This document shows positions 1 to 5,432 of a stretch of DNA of 5,697 bases, in pieces. Source of the DNA: Oscillospiraceae bacterium (GTDB taxonomy: Bacteria > Bacillota > Clostridia > Oscillospirales > Ruminococcaceae). Under the pieces are notes generated by a model, which did no database searches, was not told where the DNA came from, and saw only the letters and a list, made by a program, of their open reading frames with translations. Where the stretch lies: assembly GCA_031281115.1 (NCBI GenBank), contig JAITFV010000276.1, positions 1-5,697 of the forward strand, in the 5' to 3' direction. Position 1 is the stretch's first letter. Each line of letters opens with the position of its first letter. Both the position numbers and the translations under genes were made by a program.

Positions 1-28
1 CGTTTCGCTTTTTAAGTTAAAGGGGCTT

Positions 29-66
29 GCGCTGTTGCGACAGCGCCCGCTGCGCTCACGCAGCGG
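29..66. repeat. Two abutting GC-rich hairpins
   Basis: Two perfect inverted repeats lie back to back. The first pairs GCGCTG (29-34) with CAGCGC (41-46) around a 6-nt loop. The second pairs CCGCTGCG (47-54) with CGCAGCGG (59-66) around a CTCA loop. No T-tract follows either stem, so neither looks like a standard rho-independent terminator. They could be a repetitive extragenic element, a transcript-processing structure or part of a leader for the antirepressor gene. I see no start codon with a ribosome site in 1-137 other than that of the antirepressor. The function is unknown; the structure itself is plain in the sequence. Confidence 0.6.
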
Positions 67-71
67 AAACC

Positions 72-111
72 CGTTTAAATTGAAACTGTGGAACAGTTTT
101 CAATTTAAACG
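72..111. repeat. Long AT-rich hairpin upstream of the antirepressor gene
   Basis: A 17-nt arm (72-88) is complementary to an 18-nt arm (94-111), with one bulged T and a 5-nt loop TGGAA. The stem contains TTTAAATTG and its complement CAATTTAAA. It ends only 11 nt before the SD of the next gene. It could form in RNA as a leader or terminator hairpin, or act in DNA as an operator for a dimeric repressor. There is no clear run of T after it on the plus strand. Together with the two GC-rich stems to its left, it makes three stems within about 83 nt. Confidence 0.6.
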
Positions 112-137
112 ATTATAAAACAAAGGAGAAATATTTT

Positions 138-929
138 ATGCAAAAGAATCAAATTCAATGTGTTCGACGCAGTGCGCAACACACAGAGTTCGGCGAGTTG
201 GAAGTTTTAATGATTGGCGAAAAGCCATATTTTCCGGCAACCGAAAGTGCGGTAATTCTTGGCTATAAAAATCCGCACGATGCAGTGTTAAAGCACTGTA
301 AGGGGGATGCCCTCGTAAATCGCGAGGTCATTGACAGCCTTGGGAGAAAACAAAAAGTGAAATTCATTCCCGAAGGCGATTTATACCGTCTTATTATCCG
401 CTCCAAACTCCTCGCTGCCGAGCAGTTTGAACGGTGGGTATTCGATGAAGTCCTCCCGACAATCCGCAAGCACGGCGCATACGTCACGGACGAATTGCTC
501 AAAAGACTTGCCGACAAAACCGATGAAGCCGATGCTCTTTTGAACGCACTGAAAAGAGAGCGGCAAAGTCGGGAATTTGTTGAAACCTTCTCGACTGCTC
601 TTGTGCCGAAAGCGCGGTATTACGATGTAATTTTGCAATGTAAGGAAGCAATCGCTGTTTCCGTCATTGCCAAAGACTACGGCATGACCGCCGTGAAGTT
701 CAACCGTATGCTCCGCGATGCGGAAATCCAGTATAAAATTCGCGGGACGTGGCTTCTGCGTAACAAGTACAGTAATTGCGGGTACACGGTCAGCCGGACT
801 TATCATCTCGGTAACGGACAAACTGCGATTCACACCTACTGGACACAGCGCGGGCGTAAGTTTCTCTATGATTTTCTGAAAGAATATGACTTCCTGCCGG
901 AAATTGAAAGGCGCGATTGTATGTCGTAG
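138..929 (+). CDS. ant: Phage-type antirepressor, BRO-N and KilAC domains
   Basis: This 263-residue protein has the two-domain layout of phage antirepressors. The BRO-N domain spans about residues 15-116, with the typical stretch FPATESAVILGYKNPHDAV (residues 32-50) and the family ending ERWVFDEVLPTIRKHGAYV (98-116). A charged, probably coiled linker covers about 117-150. The KilAC domain covers about 157-258, including the AKDYGM region and WTQRGRKFL near the end. Both domains bind DNA or partner repressors in the families concerned. In phages such proteins relieve CI-type repression; in ICEs they are common accessory genes whose targets are rarely known. The ATG is supported by AAAGGAG at 122-128, 9 nt upstream. 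The gene is complete and its reading frame is intact. The TAG stop lies inside a perfect palindrome, and a hairpin precedes the SD, so the gene is framed by inverted repeats. The role as a switch of element transfer or of a co-resident prophage is inferred. Confidence 0.9.
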   Translation: MQKNQIQCVRRSAQHTEFGELEVLMIGEKPYFPATESAVILGYKNPHDAVLKHCKGDALVNREVIDSLGRKQKVKFIPEGDLYRLIIRSKLLAAEQFERWVFDEVLPTIRKHGAYVTDELLKRLADKTDEADALLNALKRERQSREFVETFSTALVPKARYYDVILQCKEAIAVSVIAKDYGMTAVKFNRMLRDAEIQYKIRGTWLLRNKYSNCGYTVSRTYHLGNGQTAIHTYWTQRGRKFLYDFLKEYDFLPEIERRDCMS

Positions 930-953
930 TAAATTAACTTGTTAATTTACTAC
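926..953. repeat. Perfect 28-nt palindrome over the antirepressor stop codon
   Basis: GTAGTAAATTAAC (926-938) is the exact reverse complement of 941-953, separated only by TT. The TAG stop of the antirepressor (927-929) is inside the left arm. No T-tract follows, so a terminator is not the best reading. A DNA operator, a recombination remnant or an mRNA-end hairpin are all possible. It lies exactly where the next small ORF loses its 5' end. Confidence 0.7.
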
Positions 954-1129
954 TAAACTCGTGCGACCGATGTATTCATGCACTGCGAAGCCGTGGCGAA
1001 GTGGTTCTTGTCGGGTACGCTCTCGAAGAAAAGCCCGCCGAGAACTGTTCGTGGTGCGAAAAATCCGACACCGACCTGTATATGACCATGCTCAATCCGT
1101 TCGGGCGTGACGGCAGCGGTGTTTGGTGA
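938..1129 (+). pseudogene. 5'-truncated small zinc-ribbon-like protein
   Basis: In this frame the sequence from 962 reads CDRCIHALRSRGEVVLVGYA, then a second cysteine pair (CSWC), ending DGSGVW and a TGA at 1127-1129. The two CxxC pairs, 28 residues apart, suggest a small metal-binding fold, and such short proteins are frequent in phages and ICEs of Bacillota. The frame is open upstream only to a TAA at 935-937. The codons between hold no ATG, GTG or TTG and no SD-like sequence, so I read it as a gene that lost its start. The in-frame GTG inside the protein would skip the first cysteine pair. The next gene starts 18 nt downstream, as if in the same operon. Function unknown. Confidence 0.5.
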
Positions 1130-1147
1130 AATGAGAAAGGAATAAAA

Positions 1148-1375
1148 ATGGCTAAAAAATCTAAAAAGGTGCTTCCGTTGAAGCAGAACGTCCATGTGTT
1201 CAATGCTTTTGAGTATCACTTAGAGGATTTAGACTGTAAATACTGCTTGCATAAGAAAAATTGCGACAAGACAGCCTGCGAGTTTGATGATATAAGACAA
1301 GAAGCAATCGCAGACGGCAGAATCAAGCGGGAACGCCCTTTATACGATAGCCGAGATTACGCGCCTGTCAGTTGA
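1148..1375 (+). CDS. Small cysteine-rich hypothetical protein
   Basis: This is a 75-residue protein with a lysine-rich N-terminus and a single cysteine cluster C30-x2-C33-x5-C39-x4-C44, which probably binds one zinc ion. It is followed by an acidic-basic helix-like segment FDDIRQEAIADGRIKRERP. There is no signal peptide or membrane segment. The ATG has a good SD (GAAAGGA, 1135-1141) 6 nt upstream. It sits between an antirepressor and the conjugation operon, where ICEs often carry small proteins of this sort. The last codons form the left arm of a terminator-like hairpin. I do not recognise a named family and give no function; a DNA- or protein-binding accessory role is only a guess from the cysteine spacing. 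Confidence 0.7.
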   Translation: MAKKSKKVLPLKQNVHVFNAFEYHLEDLDCKYCLHKKNCDKTACEFDDIRQEAIADGRIKRERPLYDSRDYAPVS

Positions 1376-1388
1376 CAGGTATTTTTTT
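1363..1388 (+). terminator. Rho-independent terminator-like hairpin overlapping a stop codon
   Basis: CCTGTC (1364-1369) pairs with GACAGG (1374-1379) around an AGTT loop, with a possible G-T pair outside. It is followed by TA and then seven T (1382-1388). The TGA of the upstream gene is in the right half of the hairpin. The stem is short, so termination may be partial. The SD of the methyltransferase gene starts 3 nt after the T-tract, which leaves no room for a promoter between them. Confidence 0.65.
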
Positions 1389-1409
1389 ATGGGAGGAAAA
1401 AACTTATAA
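1389..1409 (+). promoter_or_regulatory. Methyltransferase SD and probable ATA start, overlapping a 6-codon ORF
   Basis: GGGAGG at 1391-1396 is a strong SD. The only codon at normal distance in the methyltransferase frame is ATA at 1406-1408 (9-nt spacing). No ATG, GTG or TTG exists in that frame between the stop-free upstream region and the GTG at 1496. A tiny ORF MGGKNL starts at the ATG at 1389 and stops with TAA at 1407-1409, overlapping the ATA by two bases. The tiny ORF has no SD of its own, so it may be chance. Confidence 0.5.
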
Positions 1410-2035
1410 ACGCAGATAACAACAGCAAAATCATACTTGACCTTTGCGGTGGCACAGGGTCGTGGAGCAAGCCGTACAAGGAAAACGGCTACGATGTGCG
1501 GATAATTACCCTGCCGGAGTATGATGTTTTCGAGTACGAACCGCCCGAAAATGTCTATGGTATACTCGCCGCACCCACTTGTACGCACTTTTCTTTCGCT
1601 CGGACAACAGCGAAAACACCGAGGGACTTAAAAAATTCAATGAAACTCGTTGAGCGGTGCTTGCAGATTATATGGAAATGTCAATACAAGTTGTCGAAAC
1701 CGTTCGCGCTCAAGACTACATTACAATTCTGGGCGATGGAAAATCCGAGGGGCTTTTTGAAATTCTTCCTCGGCAATCCCGCGCTTGAGTTTCAACCGTG
1801 GCAATTCGGGGACGGATATATGAAGCTGACCCACTTATGGGGTAATTTCAAAATGCCGAAACAAAACACGGTTGAGTACGTCAAAACCAAGTTCGACCAA
1901 TTAAATTCGCAGGATTTACCCAAACTGCCGCATGGCTACGAGTATAATTCGGCGTGTGGCTTGAATTTACGGCAAGTACGCAGAAGCATAACACCACAGG
2001 GGTTCTCGCAGGCGTTTTATGAAGCAAATAAATAA
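1406..2035 (+). CDS. Short DNA cytosine-methyltransferase-like protein, probable ATA start
   Basis: Read from ATA at 1406 the protein is 209 residues. It opens with KIILDLCGGTGSWSKPY (residues 8-24), the S-adenosylmethionine-binding motif I of class I methyltransferases. APTCTHFS (56-63) occupies the place of the PC catalytic loop of C5-cytosine enzymes, with C59 as the candidate nucleophile. ENP (112-114) matches the conserved glutamate motif, followed by LWGNF (144-148). The end RRSITPQGFSQAFYEAN resembles the C-terminal closing motif. It is far shorter than classical Dcm-type enzymes (usually over 300 residues), with no room for a large target-recognition domain; compact versions are common in phages and ICEs. 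Starting at the in-frame GTG at 1496 would delete motif I, so the upstream start is preferred. The gene leads the pcfB-virD4 operon and may methylate element DNA against host restriction (inference). The odd points are the non-standard start and Thr-Cys in place of Pro-Cys. Confidence 0.75.
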   Translation: MNADNNSKIILDLCGGTGSWSKPYKENGYDVRIITLPEYDVFEYEPPENVYGILAAPTCTHFSFARTTAKTPRDLKNSMKLVERCLQIIWKCQYKLSKPFALKTTLQFWAMENPRGFLKFFLGNPALEFQPWQFGDGYMKLTHLWGNFKMPKQNTVEYVKTKFDQLNSQDLPKLPHGYEYNSACGLNLRQVRRSITPQGFSQAFYEANK

Positions 2036-2038
2036 TGA

Positions 2039-2098
2039 GAGGGGGAGTCATGCCCCCTCACTCAATGAGGTATTATATTATTCTTACGTGAGGGGGCA
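2039..2098 (+). promoter_or_regulatory. Alternative-stem leader that can sequester the pcfB SD
   Basis: Three segments compete for pairing. Segment 1 is GAGGGGG (2039-2045), segment 2 is TGCCCCCTCAC (2051-2061) and segment 3 is GTGAGGGGGCA (2088-2098). Segment 2 can pair with segment 1 (7 bp) or perfectly with segment 3 (11 bp). Segment 3 contains GAGGGGGC (2090-2097), the only SD for the GTG start at 2106 (8-nt spacing). Pairing 2:3 would therefore hide the SD, and pairing 1:2 would free it. A further small stem CCTCA (2056-2060) with TGAGG (2066-2070) fits inside. The pairing is visible in the sequence; the switching role is inferred. Confidence 0.5.
2050..2091 (+). CDS. Candidate 13-codon leader peptide upstream of pcfB
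   Basis: ATG at 2050 opens the peptide MPPHSMRYYIILT, ending in TGA at 2089-2091. The purine-rich GAGAGGGGGAG (2037-2047) just before the ATG could act as its ribosome site, although the spacing is tight. The stop codon lies inside the segment that holds the pcfB SD, and the pcfB GTG is 14 nt beyond it. A ribosome finishing this peptide would open the hairpin that masks the SD. Translational coupling is the likely effect if the ORF is real. It is too short to judge by composition, so it rests on position only. Confidence 0.35.
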   Translation: MPPHSMRYYIILT

Positions 2099-2105
2099 AT
2101 TATAA

Positions 2106-2636
2106 GTGGATTTACAACACGATTTGGAAGCTAAGACTGAGGAAGTCGCGAAAGAAGTCGCCGGGGCGGGAAAGAAAGTGTTCGCATTTTTAGTCCAAGC
2201 CGAAGCGGAATTATTGAAAGGTACGTTTAATATCGCTACATTTATCCCGAAAAACATTCTTAGCGGACTTTGCGAGAACAGCGATGAAGTTCATCGGGGT
2301 AAGCAGTCAATGCAACAGCTTGTCGGGAGCGGCGCAAAATTAGACAACATTCCGATAAATGCAGAGAACTCAAAGGATTTTCAGAGCGTTGCCCGCAAGT
2401 ACGGCATTGATTATTCGTTGAAAAAAGCTGTGGGTGGTGAAAAACCGCAGTACCTTGTGTTTTTCAAGGCGAAGGACGTAAAGGTGCTGACCGCCGCTTT
2501 TAAGGAATATTCCGCGAAAGTTGTTGAGCGCGAGGGTAAAAAGACAATCAAGGAGCGGATTAAACAGGACAGAGCCGAAGTAAAAGCGCAGAACCGCGAA
2601 CGCAAGCGCGAGAAAAAGCGAGAGGAGGTTTTATAA
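2106..2636 (+). CDS. pcfB: PcfB-family conjugation accessory protein (DUF3801)
   Basis: This 176-residue protein matches the pattern of PcfB/DUF3801 proteins of Gram-positive conjugation systems. It contains GKQSMQQLVGSGAKLDNIPI (residues 65-84), ARKYGIDYSLKK (96-107) and KPQYLVFFKAKDVKVLTAAF (113-132). The C-terminus (about 143-174) is a highly charged Lys/Arg/Glu helix. In plasmid pCF10, PcfB works with the coupling ATPase PcfC in recruiting the relaxosome to the transfer channel; the same role is inferred here. No signal peptide or membrane segment is seen, so it should be cytosolic. The GTG start is chosen because its SD (2090-2097) is 8 nt upstream and the first internal Met is residue 69, after conserved sequence has begun. 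Its SD is in a hairpin (see the leader). The coupling-protein gene starts 1 nt after its stop. Confidence 0.85.
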   Translation: MDLQHDLEAKTEEVAKEVAGAGKKVFAFLVQAEAELLKGTFNIATFIPKNILSGLCENSDEVHRGKQSMQQLVGSGAKLDNIPINAENSKDFQSVARKYGIDYSLKKAVGGEKPQYLVFFKAKDVKVLTAAFKEYSAKVVEREGKKTIKERIKQDRAEVKAQNRERKREKKREEVL

Positions 2637-2637
2637 T

Positions 2638-3636
2638 TTGAAAATAAATAAAAAACTAATCCTCGGAACTGTGCCGTATGTCGGGATATTTATAATCGCT
2701 CTGCAAGTTATTCCGCAAATTACAGCTATGTTTTCCGACCCTCTGCCGATTGATGACTGGTTGATTGCGCTGACTGCTTCAATTATAATCAAAATTGTCG
2801 TGTATTTCAAGGGGAAAAACGCTAAGAAATACCGCCGTGGAGTGGAGTATGGCAGTGCGCGTTGGGGCTTGCCGGAGTACTGGAAGCCGTACAAAGACCC
2901 TAAGTTTTCAAACAACGTGATTTTAACGGAAACCGAGTTACTCAGCATGGAAAGCAGACCGCCGAATCCGAAACACGCACGTAATAAAAACATTCTCGTT
3001 ATAGGCGGTTCGGGTTCGGGAAAGACACGGTTTTTCGTTAAACCAAATCTGCTTCAAATGCACTCATCTTACGTTGTAACCGACCCGAAGGGTAGCATTT
3101 TAATTGAGTGCGGCGAAGCACTTGTAAAGCAGGGCGGCTACGACATTAAAGTGCTGAATACCATTAACTTTTCTAAGTCAATGAAGTACAATCCGTTCGA
3201 GTATATCCGCTCTGAAAAGGACATTTTAAAACTCGTCAACACCATAATCGCCAATACAAAAGGTGACGGCGAAAAAAGTGGAGAGGATTTTTGGGTTAAG
3301 GCTGAACGCCTGTATTACTCGGCACTTATCGGGTATATATGGTATGAAGCCATTGACGAGGAAAAGAACATCATCACGCTCATCGACATGATTAACGCTT
3401 CCGAAACCCGCGAAGATGACGAAACATTTAAGAACTCGGTTGATAAAATGTTTGATGAATTTGAAGCGGAAGAACCCGACCATTTTGCTGTTCGCCAATA
3501 CCGCAAGTACAAACTTGCGGCGGGCAAGACAGCTAATGGTCACGATATGAAGTTCCCTATAATATCAAGCAGCCGCGCCTTATCGAACATTCCCTCAATG
3601 AAAGTATCGAACTGGGCGTACTGCGTGTTTTCGTAG
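2638..3636 (+). CDS. virD4: VirD4/PcfC-type conjugative coupling ATPase, C-terminally truncated
   Basis: This is the coupling protein that docks the relaxase-DNA complex at the transfer channel and drives export with ATP. Two membrane segments (about residues 7-30 and 41-57) precede the family motif YGSARWG (71-77). Walker A is GGSGSGKT (123-130), and VTDPKG (147-152) follows. The TTG start has AGGAGG (2623-2628) 9 nt before it and follows pcfB by one base. The family-like sequence runs through LAAGKTA, ending at residue 299 (base 3534). Normal members continue for about 300 more residues, including the second half of the ATPase fold. Here the remaining 33 codons (3535-3636) are antisense to hsdR and are not homologous, so they are a junction artefact. 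As drawn the protein cannot be functional. It is truncated by rearrangement or by a chimeric join. Confidence 0.85.
   Translation: MKINKKLILGTVPYVGIFIIALQVIPQITAMFSDPLPIDDWLIALTASIIIKIVVYFKGKNAKKYRRGVEYGSARWGLPEYWKPYKDPKFSNNVILTETELLSMESRPPNPKHARNKNILVIGGSGSGKTRFFVKPNLLQMHSSYVVTDPKGSILIECGEALVKQGGYDIKVLNTINFSKSMKYNPFEYIRSEKDILKLVNTIIANTKGDGEKSGEDFWVKAERLYYSALIGYIWYEAIDEEKNIITLIDMINASETREDDETFKNSVDKMFDEFEAEEPDHFAVRQYRKYKLAAGKTANGHDMKFPIISSSRALSNIPSMKVSNWAYCVFS
3535..3546. other. Novel junction between virD4 and inverted hsdR
   Basis: The virD4 reading is conserved through GCT at 3532-3534, and perhaps two bases more. The hsdR reading on the other strand is conserved to about the ATA codon at 3546-3548. 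About ten bases between them belong clearly to neither gene. There is no insertion sequence, integrase site or visible direct repeat here. Both genes lose their 3' parts at this one point while converging. Confidence 0.6.
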
Positions 3637-4271
3637 CTGCCGTCTTTTGTTTTCCATTCCATGAAACGACCTTCGTCGGCGGTAATCGTCCCCGCTTTAG
3701 TTATACCGAGGTCGCTCATTACAAGAAAAGCGTTGTAAACAAACAGCGACGGGATTTCGTGCATATAATTTTTGAGTTGGCGGTATGCTTCACTTGCATC
3801 GGTTTCCTCACGAGACGGCGATTTCAATTCAATCACAACAACGGGGATGCCATTCAAGAACACAATCACATCGGGGCGTTTTTCGCTGTTTTCGGTAATC
3901 GTCCACTGGTTGGCTACCGTGAACGTGTTGCGGTCTGTATTCTCGTAATCCACAAGTTTAACCAAAGCTGAGTCCTGCTCCTTGCCATTGAAAAAATTTA
4001 CCGACACGCCGTTTTGCAAGTAGTCCATGAAGTCTTTGTTTTTCTGCTCGAATGAACCGCCCTCAAAATTCCGCAGTTTATAAACCGCCTCGTTAATTGC
4101 GGCTTCGGGGAGTTTCGGATTTATCCGCTGTAAGGCAGGCAGAAGCTCGTCGATGTAGAGAGGTTCGCTATAATCCCGCACCACATCGGGTCCGTAAGCA
4201 TAAGCATAACCGAGGGTGTCGCGGAACACCTCCAGTACAGCGTTTTCAAATCTTTCTTCGGTAAACGTCAT
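3540..4271 (-). CDS. hsdR: Type I restriction endonuclease R subunit, N-terminal nuclease fragment
   Basis: This 243-residue fragment carries the N-terminal domain of HsdR. The PD-(D/E)xK nuclease core is visible: D134 in RPDVIVFLNG, then VVVIELKSP with E148 and K150, and the QxxxY motif of type I enzymes as Q165LKNY169. The end QFDTFIEGMFDKARLLDIIGNFI (split here as residues 220-242) is the standard linker into the motor domain. Full HsdR proteins are around 1,000 residues and have two RecA-like translocase domains; these are missing, so the fragment cannot restrict by translocation. The ATG is supported by AAGGAGG 9 nt upstream on the minus strand. The stop of the FRG gene, TAA at 4287-4289, overlaps that SD, so the two genes are translationally coupled. 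The last codon and stop come from the junction, not from hsdR. Confidence 0.9.
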   Translation of the reverse strand: MTFTEERFENAVLEVFRDTLGYAYAYGPDVVRDYSEPLYIDELLPALQRINPKLPEAAINEAVYKLRNFEGGSFEQKNKDFMDYLQNGVSVNFFNGKEQDSALVKLVDYENTDRNTFTVANQWTITENSEKRPDVIVFLNGIPVVVIELKSPSREETDASEAYRQLKNYMHEIPSLFVYNAFLVMSDLGITKAGTITADEGRFMEWKTKDGSYENTQYAQFDTFIEGMFDKARLLDIIGNFIS

Positions 4272-4286
4272 GGGAACAATACCTCC

Positions 4287-5400
4287 TTATGCAAGTAATT
4301 CATCTATTATTTGGTTAGCCTTGCTTTTTGCATCAACGGCAGAGAATGTATCAGATAGCGATTTCGTTAATGCGCGCCTTAGTCCGCTTATAACACTATC
4401 CTTATGATGCCAATCGATAACATCTGTAGCGGCGTTGATTTCCATTTTCAAGTGTTCAATTTCTTTTGTCTTGATAGTTGGCAAAACTTTAGAAAGAATG
4501 CCGTCAACATCAGGCGGAGCTTTTTCAAAATCGACAGGGGTTTGCGTATTCACCCGTCGCTCGTATTGCCTATACTCTTCGACAGTTCCCACGGACGGTT
4601 TAAGTTGTCCTTGTATGTATCGCATTTGATGTTCAAGTTCGGGGAACAATGTTGCTTCATTAACATTGAAAAAATCTAACTCTTCTCGAATTGCGTTTTT
4701 GTCTTTGGAGGGAACAACGAAACGCCCTTCAAACTCTTTTTCGAGGTTCATTTTTGCTTTAGAGAGAATGGAGGTTTTTGTTTCGCTAACAGGATTGATG
4801 TTTACTGCCGGGGCTATTAAAAACGCGCCCCGTTGCTGTATCAATCGCACATTGCTATTTGCGGATACGATAAAGCTGTTAGTCTGTAAAATCCGTATTA
4901 TTTCAGAATATTCGTCATCGACTAAGCGTTTATATTCCGATTCCGTTATTACATCATTTTCTCGCAAATACAGGCAAAACTGTTTCAACGACATACTTTT
5001 ACCAAATTCTACAAACGGAACGGCTAAAGCTATTTTTATCTGCACATCTTGCAACGAACACCCGTTTACGAGACGATAAAAAACCACGCCGTCATGTTCT
5101 TGATGCGTATACTGCCCGTTTTTATTTTTCATGTACTCACACGAATATTCGGTTGCGAAATATAAAGCCACAAGTGGATTCAATGTAACATCCAATAAAC
5201 GAGTTCCCAATCCATAATGCTGTAATTTCGTGAGTATTTCAAAGTTGTTAATGCGGTCGCACTTCCCACGTCGAATTTTTTTGACCACGAAAAAACCACT
5301 GCTCGGCATAAAGGGCAGGATTATCACGCCGCATAGCGGAAATAGTGTCTACAAACGACTTGACCGATGTTATTTTCTTTTCTTGGCTTTCGGTGGCCAT
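4287..5400 (-). pseudogene. FRG-domain protein, broken by an internal deletion/frameshift
   Basis: The main reading frame (4287 to about 5255) carries LTKLQHYGLGTRLLDVTLNP and VALYFATE, the core of the FRG domain, then QQRGAFLI and ATLFPELEHQ. That frame lacks a proper N-terminus: its first Met at 5325-5327 has no SD and reads unrelated sequence. The true start is ATG at 5398-5400, with AAAGGAGG 9 nt upstream. From there the frame reads MATESQEKK through WFFRGQKNSTWEVRP, which is the FRG domain opening with its name-giving FRGQ, and then stops at 5248-5250. Usual family members have a few dozen residues between the RP and LTKLQHYG parts; here they nearly touch and are out of frame. A deletion near 5250 is the simplest reading. 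FRG proteins are often found beside type I R-M genes, and here the gene precedes hsdR by 15 nt; their biochemical role is unknown to me. Confidence 0.75.
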
Positions 5401-5432
5401 TGCGTGATTCCTCCTTTCTTTCGAGTGCGGTA
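5401..5432. other. Orientation switch between the FRG gene and hsdS
   Basis: This short stretch holds the minus-strand SD of the FRG gene (AAAGGAGG, complement of 5410-5417). Within about 15 nt the recognisable plus-strand hsdS sequence begins. The hsdS frame has no stop across this stretch but also no family-like residues. It is either a recombination endpoint or the edge of a silent cassette. No promoter could be assigned. Confidence 0.45.

Noticed and set aside
114..119. TATAAA as a -10 box for the antirepressor gene
   Set aside because: No acceptable -35 sequence at 16-18 nt upstream; that region is in the loop and right arm of the hairpin.
381..833. 150-codon open frame on the minus strand inside the antirepressor gene
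   Set aside because: It is antisense to a clear BRO-N/KilAC protein, has no family-like sequence of its own, and is best explained as a shadow frame.
953..1219. 88- and 75-codon open frames on the minus strand
   Set aside because: They are antisense to the two small cysteine-containing proteins and have no supporting SD or motif.
2631..2993. 120-codon open frame on the minus strand opposite virD4
   Set aside because: It overlaps the membrane and Walker A regions of the coupling protein in antisense, which explains its hydrophobic look.
3535..3636. Last 33 codons of the virD4 frame as a novel C-terminal domain
   Set aside because: They are the antisense of the conserved end of the hsdR fragment, so they are read-through past a junction.
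4666..5079. 137-codon open frame on the plus strand opposite the FRG gene
   Set aside because: The opposite strand carries recognisable FRG motifs; this frame shows no known motif and no good SD.
5276..5282. Run of seven A (minus strand) in the FRG gene as a programmed frameshift site
   Set aside because: A -1 slip here does not reach the downstream FRG frame, and shifting at this point would discard the conserved STWEVRP; a deletion near 5250 fits better.
3535..5432. Invertible segment bounded by inverted repeats at both junctions
   Set aside because: By eye I find only a 5-base similarity (TCACG) between the two ends, which is no better than chance, so repeats are not claimed.
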